This document shows, piece after piece, positions 19,333 through 24,988 of a DNA stretch of 24,988 bases (positions are counted from its first letter, which is position 1; each line of letters opens with the position of its first letter). A program made the position numbers and the translations under genes. The stretch is from DASSTJ01 sp035707965 (GTDB taxonomy: Bacteria > Actinomycetota > Actinomycetes > Actinomycetales > Angustibacteraceae). Below the pieces are notes generated by a model, which was given only the letters and a program-made list of their open reading frames with translations, was not told the DNA's origin and searched no databases. The stretch covers positions 1-24,988 of the forward strand of contig DASSTJ010000161.1 of assembly GCA_035707965.1 (NCBI GenBank). Reading direction: 5' to 3'.

Positions 19333-20868
19333 GTGGCGGGACCTGACCCTGCCGTGGCGACGGCTCGCTCGGCCGTCCGCTCGGCGCTGTCGGACCTGCC
19401 TCACGGAGCCCTGGTGCTCGTCGCGCTCAGCGGCGGCGCCGACTCGCTGGCACTCGCGGCCGCCACGGCCTTCGTGGCGTCGAGGCTGGGACTGCGCGCC
19501 GGCGCTGTCGTCGTGGACCACGGGCTTCAGGCGGGATCGGACGACGTCGCCGCCGCCGCCGCCGCCGCCGCCGTACGGCTCGGCCTTGCCCCCGTGCGGG
19601 TGGGACGGGCCGACGTCCCGCGCGACGGCTCCGGCCCGGAGGGTGCGGCCCGTACGGCACGGTACGCCGTGCTGCAGGACGTCGCCGCCGAGGAGGGCGC
19701 GGCGGCGGTGCTGCTCGGGCACACGCGCGACGACCAGGCCGAGACGGTGCTGCTGGGCCTGGCGCGCGGTTCGGGAGCGCGGTCGCTGTCGGGCATGCCG
19801 GCGCGGCGCGGCCTGCTGAGACGCCCGCTGCTCGAGCTCGCGCGCACCGACACCGAGCGAGTCTGCGAGGTGCTCGGCCTGACCCCGTGGCGCGACCCGC
19901 ACAACGACGACCCGCGGTTCACCCGCAGCCGGCTGCGTGCCGCCGCCGGACTGCTCGAGGACCTGCTCGGACCAGGTGCGAGCGCGTCCCTGGCGCGCAG
20001 CGCCGACCTGCTGCGGGACGACGCCGACGCGCTGGACGGGTGGGCCGACCGAGCCTGGTCGCAGGTGCTGATCGGCGACCCCGGCGACCCGCGGCGTGCC
20101 GTCGAGCTGGACGTCGAGGGCCTGGCGGAGCTGCCCGCGGCCGTCCGCCGACGCGTCCTGCACCGGGCCGCCACCACCGCAGACGCCCCGCGCGGAGCCA
20201 TCGCGGCCGTGCACGTGCGGGCGCTCGACGCCCTCGTCGTCGACTGGCACGGCCAGGGCCCGGTGCACCTCCCCGGCGGCGTCCGAGGGCTTCGCCGCTG
20301 TGGGAGGCTGGTCGTCGTGGACGACAAGGACATGGGCGCCGATCTCGAGAAGGTCCTCATCACGGAGGACCAGATCCGCACGAAGCTCGCCGACCTGGCG
20401 CAGCGGATCGACGCCGACTACGCGGGCCGAGACCTGCTGCTGGTGGGCGTGCTCAAGGGGGCGGTCATGGTGATGGCCGACCTCGCCCGGGCGCTGCACT
20501 CGCCCGCGGAGATGGACTGGATGGCGGTCTCCTCCTACGGGTCCGGCACGAAGTCCTCCGGGGTGGTGCGCATCCTCAAGGACCTCGACAGGGACATCAC
20601 CGGCAGGAACGTCCTGATCGTCGAGGACATCGTCGACTCGGGGCTCACGCTGTCGTGGCTCGTGTCGAACCTGCGCACGCGCGGTCCGGCGTCGGTCGAG
20701 GTGTGCGCCCTCCTGCGCAAGCCGGCGGCGGCCAAGGTGGCGGTCGACGTCAAGTACGTCGGCTTCGACATCGACCCGGAGTTCGTCATCGGCTACGGGC
20801 TCGACTACGCGGAGAAGTACCGCAACCTGCCGTTCGTGGGCACGCTCGCGCCGCACGTGTACTCCTGA
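19333..20868 (+). CDS. tilS-hpt: TilS-Hpt fusion: tRNA(Ile)-lysidine synthetase / hypoxanthine phosphoribosyltransferase
   Basis: A 511-aa open frame. Residues 1-328 are TilS: the PP-loop SGGADS (33-38), VVDHGLQAGS, LLGHTRDDQAETVLLGLARGSG and RDPHNDDPRFTRSRLR. It makes lysidine on the tRNA-Ile CAU anticodon. From about 329 the sequence is Hpt: LITEDQIRTKLADLAQRI, LLLVGVLKGAVMVMADLAR, and the PRPP loop VEDIVDSGLT, for purine salvage. No stop separates the two and there is almost no linker. GTG 20317, 9 nt after GGGAGG, could start Hpt alone. Bifunctional TilS/HprT proteins are known elsewhere (e.g. Listeria). The GTG start at 19333 lacks a Shine-Dalgarno. A run of eight GCC codons encodes Ala8 near residue 75. 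Confidence 0.88.
   Translation: MAGPDPAVATARSAVRSALSDLPHGALVLVALSGGADSLALAAATAFVASRLGLRAGAVVVDHGLQAGSDDVAAAAAAAAVRLGLAPVRVGRADVPRDGSGPEGAARTARYAVLQDVAAEEGAAAVLLGHTRDDQAETVLLGLARGSGARSLSGMPARRGLLRRPLLELARTDTERVCEVLGLTPWRDPHNDDPRFTRSRLRAAAGLLEDLLGPGASASLARSADLLRDDADALDGWADRAWSQVLIGDPGDPRRAVELDVEGLAELPAAVRRRVLHRAATTADAPRGAIAAVHVRALDALVVDWHGQGPVHLPGGVRGLRRCGRLVVVDDKDMGADLEKVLITEDQIRTKLADLAQRIDADYAGRDLLLVGVLKGAVMVMADLARALHSPAEMDWMAVSSYGSGTKSSGVVRILKDLDRDITGRNVLIVEDIVDSGLTLSWLVSNLRTRGPASVEVCALLRKPAAAKVAVDVKYVGFDIDPEFVIGYGLDYAEKYRNLPFVGTLAPHVYS
20302..20319 (+). promoter_or_regulatory. Internal ribosome-binding site and GTG for stand-alone Hpt
   Basis: GGGAGG (20302-20307) precedes an in-frame GTG (20317) by 9 nt. 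Starting there yields a 183-aa Hpt beginning VDDKDMGADLEKVL, the usual actinobacterial N-terminus. Separate Hpt may thus be made besides the fusion. Confidence 0.5.
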
Positions 20869-21110
20869 CCAGCCCCCGGCGGCCGTCACCCTTGTCGTCC
20901 TGGCGCGGCTGCTGGGCGGTCGCCGTCCGCCGGTGGCGAACGTCCCCTCGGCAGGTCACGCTGTCAGGAACACGCGACGGTCGGCGGTCGTTGCCATCAG
21001 GACAGCGGTTCGGCGCCGTTTCCGCCTGCCGGTGTACCGTCGTCCAACCGACGGCGGCACCGCGGGTGGTGCCGCCGGGCGGCCGCGCGTGCGTGCGGCA
21101 CCGACCGATC

Positions 21111-21139
21111 AGGAGGGTGGGGCGAGGCGCCCCGACACC
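21111..21139 (+). promoter_or_regulatory. ftsH Shine-Dalgarno bridged to the start by a hairpin
   Basis: AGGAGG (21111-21116) is 23 nt from the ATG, too far for normal initiation. GGGGCG-AGG-CGCCCC (21119-21133) forms a 6-bp stem between them; folding it leaves 8 unpaired nt, a normal spacing. TACCGT (21035-21040) upstream is a possible -10. Confidence 0.5.
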
Positions 21140-23182
21140 ATGAACTTCAGGCGCATCCTGCGGGGCCCGGCCATCTGGGTGCTGCTCATCGTGGTCATCG
21201 GGCTGTTCGCCGTCCAGGTCAGCCAGATCGGCAGCGGCTACCAGCGGATCGACACCTCCTCCGCCCTGCAGCTCATCAAGGACGGCAAGGCCGGGAGCGT
21301 CACGCTGGTCGACGGCGACCAGCGCATCGACATCGACCTGCGCTCCGGTCAGACCTTCACCGGCGACGGCGTGCGCCAGGCCAAGAAGGTGCAGGCCTTC
21401 TACGTGGCGCCCCTCGGACCGACCGTCGTGCAGGAGGTGACCGAGGCCAAGGCGTCCGGGCAGCTCTCGACGTACAACGCGAAGGTGCCGAAGCAGAGCT
21501 GGGTGGCCAGCCTGCTGTTCTCGATCCTCCCCATCATCGTGATCCTCGGCCTCTTCTGGTTCCTCATGAGCCAGATGCAGGGCGGCGGCAGCCGCGTCAT
21601 GAGCTTCGGCAAGTCCCGCGCCAAGATGGTGAGCAAGGAGGCGCCGAAGGTCACCTTCGCCGACGTCGCCGGCGTGGACGAGGCCGTCGAGGAGCTCCAG
21701 GAGATCAAGGAGTTCCTGGCCGAGCCGGCCAAGTTCCAGGCGGTCGGGGCGAAGATCCCCAAGGGCGTGCTGCTCTACGGCCCGCCCGGCACGGGCAAGA
21801 CGCTCCTGGCCCGAGCGGTGGCCGGTGAGGCGGGCGTGCCCTTCTTCTCCATCTCGGGCTCGGACTTCGTCGAGATGTTCGTCGGCGTGGGTGCCAGTCG
21901 GGTGCGCGACCTGTTCGAGCAGGCCAAGGCGAACGCTCCGGCGATCATCTTCGTCGACGAGATCGACGCCGTCGGGCGGCACCGCGGCGCAGGCATGGGT
22001 GGCGGCCACGACGAGCGCGAGCAGACGCTGAACCAGCTGCTCGTCGAGATGGACGGCTTCGACGTCAAGACGAACGTCATCCTCATCGCCGCGACCAACC
22101 GTCCGGACATCCTCGACCCTGCGCTGCTGCGTCCCGGCCGGTTCGACCGCCAGGTGTCCGTCGACGCGCCCGACAAGAAGGGTCGCGAGCACATCCTCGC
22201 CGTCCACGCCAAGGGCAAGCCCATGGCGCCGAGCATCGACCTCGAGATCATCGCCCGACGCACGCCCGGGTTCACGGGAGCCGACCTGGCCAACGTGCTG
22301 AACGAGGCGGCGCTGCTGACGGCACGCACCAACGCGAAGTTCATCGACGACAAGGCGATCGACGAGGCCGTCGACCGTGTCGTCGCCGGCCCGCAGAAGC
22401 GCAGCCGGATGATGAACGAGAAGGAGAAGAAGATCACCGCGTACCACGAGGGTGGTCACGCCCTGGTCGCCGCGGCGCTCAACAACACCGACCCCGTCAC
22501 CAAGATCACGATCCTGCCGCGCGGCCGGGCCCTCGGCTACACGATGGTGCTGCCGGTCGACGACAAGTACTCGACGACGCGCAACGAGCTGCTCGACCAG
22601 CTCGCCTACGCCCTGGGTGGTCGCGTGGCCGAGGAGCTCGTGTTCCACGACCCCACCACGGGCGCGTCCAACGACATCGAGAAGGCGACCGGCCTCGCCC
22701 GGCGCATGGTCACCCAGTTCGGCATGAGCGAGCGCATCGGCGCCATCAAGCTCGGCAACGAGGGTGGCGAGGTCTTCATGGGCCGCGACATGGGGCACGG
22801 CCGCGACTACTCGGAAGAGGTCGCCGGCATCGTGGACGAGGAGGTCCGTCGGCTGATCGAGGCGGCGCACGACGAGGCGTGGCAGGTGCTCGTCGACAAC
22901 CGCGACGTCCTCGACAACCTCGTGATGGCGCTGTTCGAGAAGGAGACGCTGGCCGGCGCCGAGCTGCAGGAGGTCTTCGCCCACGTGCGCAAGGCTCCGC
23001 AGCGTCCGGTCTGGCTGTCGAGCGAGCGCCGTCCGATCAGCGACCGCCCGCCGGTGCTGACGCCGGCCGAGCAGAAGGCGCGCAGCAACGGCAACGGCCC
23101 TCACGACGACTCCGAGCACCCGCCGGCTGCGGTCATCGAGGTGCCCGAGGGTGGCGCCGTCGAGCCCGGCGGCGGCGTGTGA
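21140..23182 (+). CDS. ftsH: ATP-dependent zinc metalloprotease FtsH
   Basis: A 680-aa membrane AAA+ protease. The first membrane helix is at about 10-28, the external domain runs to about 120, and the second helix is at about 121-145. Walker A is GPPGTGKT (214-221), Walker B is IIFVDEID (269-276), the pore motif FVEMFVGVG is near 243-251, and the second region of homology is ATNRPDILDPALLRPGRFDR. The zinc site is H436-EGG-H440. It degrades damaged membrane and regulatory proteins at the inner membrane. The C-terminal tail is charged and Pro-rich. I chose ATG 21140; the frame is open upstream but MNFRRILRGP fits the family start. It follows hpt by 271 nt with its own leader and is followed by folate genes. 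Confidence 0.97.
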   Translation: MNFRRILRGPAIWVLLIVVIGLFAVQVSQIGSGYQRIDTSSALQLIKDGKAGSVTLVDGDQRIDIDLRSGQTFTGDGVRQAKKVQAFYVAPLGPTVVQEVTEAKASGQLSTYNAKVPKQSWVASLLFSILPIIVILGLFWFLMSQMQGGGSRVMSFGKSRAKMVSKEAPKVTFADVAGVDEAVEELQEIKEFLAEPAKFQAVGAKIPKGVLLYGPPGTGKTLLARAVAGEAGVPFFSISGSDFVEMFVGVGASRVRDLFEQAKANAPAIIFVDEIDAVGRHRGAGMGGGHDEREQTLNQLLVEMDGFDVKTNVILIAATNRPDILDPALLRPGRFDRQVSVDAPDKKGREHILAVHAKGKPMAPSIDLEIIARRTPGFTGADLANVLNEAALLTARTNAKFIDDKAIDEAVDRVVAGPQKRSRMMNEKEKKITAYHEGGHALVAAALNNTDPVTKITILPRGRALGYTMVLPVDDKYSTTRNELLDQLAYALGGRVAEELVFHDPTTGASNDIEKATGLARRMVTQFGMSERIGAIKLGNEGGEVFMGRDMGHGRDYSEEVAGIVDEEVRRLIEAAHDEAWQVLVDNRDVLDNLVMALFEKETLAGAELQEVFAHVRKAPQRPVWLSSERRPISDRPPVLTPAEQKARSNGNGPHDDSEHPPAAVIEVPEGGAVEPGGGV

Positions 23183-23228
23183 CCGTGCCGCGGAGCCACG
23201 GGTTCGGCGGCTCACCGACGGTGACGGC

Positions 23229-23795
23229 GTGATCGACGTGGCGCGCGCCGAGGCCGCCGTGCGTGAGCTGCTGCTCGCCGTCGGCGAGGACCCGGACCGC
23301 GAGGGTCTGCGCGACACGCCGGCGCGCGTCGCTCGTGCGTACGGCGAGGTCTTCGCCGGTCTCGACCAGTCGCCGTCCGACGTCCTCACGACGATGTTCG
23401 AGATCGGGCACGACGAGATGGTGCTGGTGCGCGACATCGACGTGTACTCGACGTGCGAGCACCACCTGGTGCCGTTCCACGGCGTTGCCCACGTCGGCTA
23501 CATCCCGGCGAAGGACGGCCGGGTCACGGGCCTGTCGAAGCTCGCCCGGCTCGTCGACGTGTTCGCACGCCGTCCCCAGGTGCAGGAGCGGATGACGGCG
23601 CAGATCGCCGACGCGCTGGTCGAGCACCTCGACCCGCGGGGCGTCCTGGTGGTGATCGACTGCGAGCACCTCTGCATGGCCATGCGCGGCGTGCGCCGGC
23701 CCGGTGCCCGCACCATCACGTCCGCGGTCCGAGGCCAGCTGCGTGACCCGGCCACCCGTGCGGAGGCCATGAGCCTGGTGCTCGGCCACCGCTGA
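23229..23795 (+). CDS. folE: GTP cyclohydrolase I
   Basis: A 188-aa FolE. It has REGLRDTPARVARAY, the zinc ligands in YSTCEHHLVPFHG (Cys, His) and in DCEHLCMAMRG (Cys), and the substrate segment TGLSKLARLVDVFARRPQVQERMT. It converts GTP to dihydroneopterin triphosphate, the first step to folate. The start is uncertain: GTG 23229 gives the usual length but lacks a Shine-Dalgarno, and the frame is open back into the end of ftsH (GTG 23151). It overlaps folP by one base (TGATG). Confidence 0.93.
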   Translation: MIDVARAEAAVRELLLAVGEDPDREGLRDTPARVARAYGEVFAGLDQSPSDVLTTMFEIGHDEMVLVRDIDVYSTCEHHLVPFHGVAHVGYIPAKDGRVTGLSKLARLVDVFARRPQVQERMTAQIADALVEHLDPRGVLVVIDCEHLCMAMRGVRRPGARTITSAVRGQLRDPATRAEAMSLVLGHR

Positions 23796-24676
23796 TGCCG
23801 AGCGCCGCCGCCGCACCCCCGCCCGCCGGGCTGCCCCCTGCCCTGCGGGACGCCGGCCGCTGCCTGGTCATGGGCGTCGTCAACGTGACGCCGGACTCGT
23901 TCAGCGACGGCGGTGAGTGGTTCGAGCCGGACAACGGCATCCGGCACGGTCTCGACCTGCTGGCCGAGGGCGCCGACCTGCTCGACATCGGCGGTGAGTC
24001 GACGCGTCCGGGAGCCAGCCGCCCCGGGCTGCAGGAGGAGCTGCGGCGGGTCATGCCGGTGGTGCGTGGCCTGGTCGACGCGGGTGCGGTCATCAGCATC
24101 GACACCATGCACGCCGAGGTCGCCCGGGCGGCGCTCGAGGCTGGCGCCGCCCTGGTCAACGACGTCAGCGGCGGGCTGGCCGACCCCGGGATGGCCCCGG
24201 TCGTCGCGGACGCCGGCGTGCCGTTCGTCGTCATGCACTGGCGCGGGCACAGCGACCACATGGACGAGCTCGCCCGCTACGACGACGTGGTCGCCGACGT
24301 CCGTGACGAGCTGCTGCGCCGGGTCGACTCACTGGTCGGCCAGGGCGTGGACCCCGCGCAGCTGGTCCTCGACCCCGGCCTCGGCTTCGCGAAGACGGGT
24401 GCGCACAACCTCGAGCTGCTGGCTCGACTGGGCGACCTGGTCGGCCTCGGCCGCCCGCTGCTCGTCGGCGCGTCGCGCAAGCGGTTCCTCGGCACGGTGC
24501 TCGCCGACGCGGACGGCACGCCGAGGGCGGTCCTGGACCGCGACGCGGGCACCGCCGCGACGAGCGTGCTGGCCGCCGTGGCGGGGGCGTGGTGCGTCCG
24601 CGTGCACGACGTCCGGCCGACGGCGGACGCCGTCCGGGTCGTCGCGGCCGTCCAGGCTGCCGGAGGTGAGCGGTGA
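23795..24676 (+). CDS. folP: Dihydropteroate synthase
   Basis: A 293-aa TIM-barrel enzyme with both DHPS signatures: MGVVNVTPDSFSDGG at about 28-42 and LLDIGGESTRPGA at about 65-77. It also has NDVSGG, DPGLGFAKTGAHNLELL and the GASRKRFLG phosphate-binding loop. It joins p-aminobenzoate to dihydropterin pyrophosphate and is the sulfonamide target; the key motifs look wild-type. ATG overlaps the folE stop by one base, and its own stop overlaps the folB start by 4 nt (GTGA), so the three folate genes are probably translationally coupled. Confidence 0.96.
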   Translation: MPSAAAAPPPAGLPPALRDAGRCLVMGVVNVTPDSFSDGGEWFEPDNGIRHGLDLLAEGADLLDIGGESTRPGASRPGLQEELRRVMPVVRGLVDAGAVISIDTMHAEVARAALEAGAALVNDVSGGLADPGMAPVVADAGVPFVVMHWRGHSDHMDELARYDDVVADVRDELLRRVDSLVGQGVDPAQLVLDPGLGFAKTGAHNLELLARLGDLVGLGRPLLVGASRKRFLGTVLADADGTPRAVLDRDAGTAATSVLAAVAGAWCVRVHDVRPTADAVRVVAAVQAAGGER

Positions 24677-24988
24677 CGTTCGACGAGTCGGTGCTCGACG
24701 CGCAGGGGCGCCCCCTCGACCGCGTCTCGCTGCAGGGCCTGCGGGTGCGCGGCAGGCACGGGGTGCTCCCCGAGGAGAAGGCGCTCGGCCAGTGGTTCGT
24801 GGTCGACGTGGTGCTGCACCTCGACACGCGTGCCGCAGCTGCCGACGACGACCTCTCACGCACCGTGCACTACGGCGTGCTCGCCGACGACGTCGCCGCT
24901 GTGGTGGCCGGTGAGCCGGTCGACCTCGTGGAGACGCTCGCGCAGCGCATCGCCGACGTGGCGCTGGCGTCGGGCGACGTGACCGCCG
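24673..24988 (+). CDS. folB: Dihydroneopterin aldolase (3' end outside window)
   Basis: The first 105 residues of FolB are visible: VSLQGLRVRGRHGVLPEEKALGQWFVVDVVL with the active-site glutamate, then LSRTVHYGVLADDVAAVV and LVETLAQRIADVAL. It cleaves dihydroneopterin to hydroxymethyl-dihydropterin. The GTG start has GGAGG 6 nt upstream, inside folP. The frame is open to the window end; folK would be expected next. Confidence 0.94.
   Translation, partial: MTFDESVLDAQGRPLDRVSLQGLRVRGRHGVLPEEKALGQWFVVDVVLHLDTRAAAADDDLSRTVHYGVLADDVAAVVAGEPVDLVETLAQRIADVALASGDVTA

Noticed and set aside
19549..19572. Eight tandem GCC codons in tilS as a possible phase-variation tract
   Set aside because: A triplet repeat changes length in frame and only alters an alanine run; it would not switch the gene off.
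18292..23437. Long antisense open frames opposite the metalloprotease, tilS-hpt and ftsH genes
   Set aside because: No domain, start signal or plausible composition. The plus strand carries well-known enzymes over the same bases.

Overview
The window is GC-rich and gene-dense. It carries markers typical of Actinomycetota: a TIGR03089-type protein, a DUF2342/F420-associated zinc metalloprotease, a dacB-metalloprotease-tilS-hpt-ftsH-folE-folP-folB gene order, frequent GTG starts, and several leaderless-looking genes. I cannot name the genus from sequence alone. I see no tRNA, rRNA, CRISPR array, transposase or phage gene.

Left part (1-3479): a divergent sulfur-stress locus. Leftward run an MBL-fold/rhodanese protein, a 59-residue Cys/His-rich protein and a TauE/SafE permease that leaves the window. 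Rightward run a thioredoxin, a DUF302 protein and a CsoR-family repressor whose Cys-Gly-Cys pattern looks persulfide-sensing (CstR-like) rather than copper-sensing. The gap between the two arms holds three C-tract/G-tract palindromes that are probably the operators.

3552-8345: mixed housekeeping and stress genes. These are a GNAT acetyltransferase, a TIGR03089 protein, an OsmC/RibD-reductase pair, a QueA-like/SDR pair, and a SoxR regulator divergent from that pair with a SoxR box in between.

8383-10707: a second divergent module. Leftward are a SufT/MIP18-like iron-sulfur assembly factor and an overlapping SufR-like regulator. Rightward are two DUF2249 proteins, one with an N-terminal extension and a strong internal start, and an AhpD-like CxxC protein. 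This poorly described module is my best candidate for a new system. It is followed by two tandem 64-bp hairpin-forming repeats.

10879-16029: a flavin disulfide reductase-like protein, an MFS transporter, a small secreted protein, and an NlpC/P60 endopeptidase behind a long structured intergenic region.

16073-24988: the conserved actinobacterial core. Inorganic pyrophosphatase lies on the minus strand. On the plus strand follow D-Ala-D-Ala carboxypeptidase, zinc metalloprotease, TilS fused in frame to hypoxanthine phosphoribosyltransferase, FtsH, and the folate genes folE-folP-folB, the last cut by the window end. The folate genes overlap and are probably translationally coupled. The ftsH leader has a hairpin between its Shine-Dalgarno and start.
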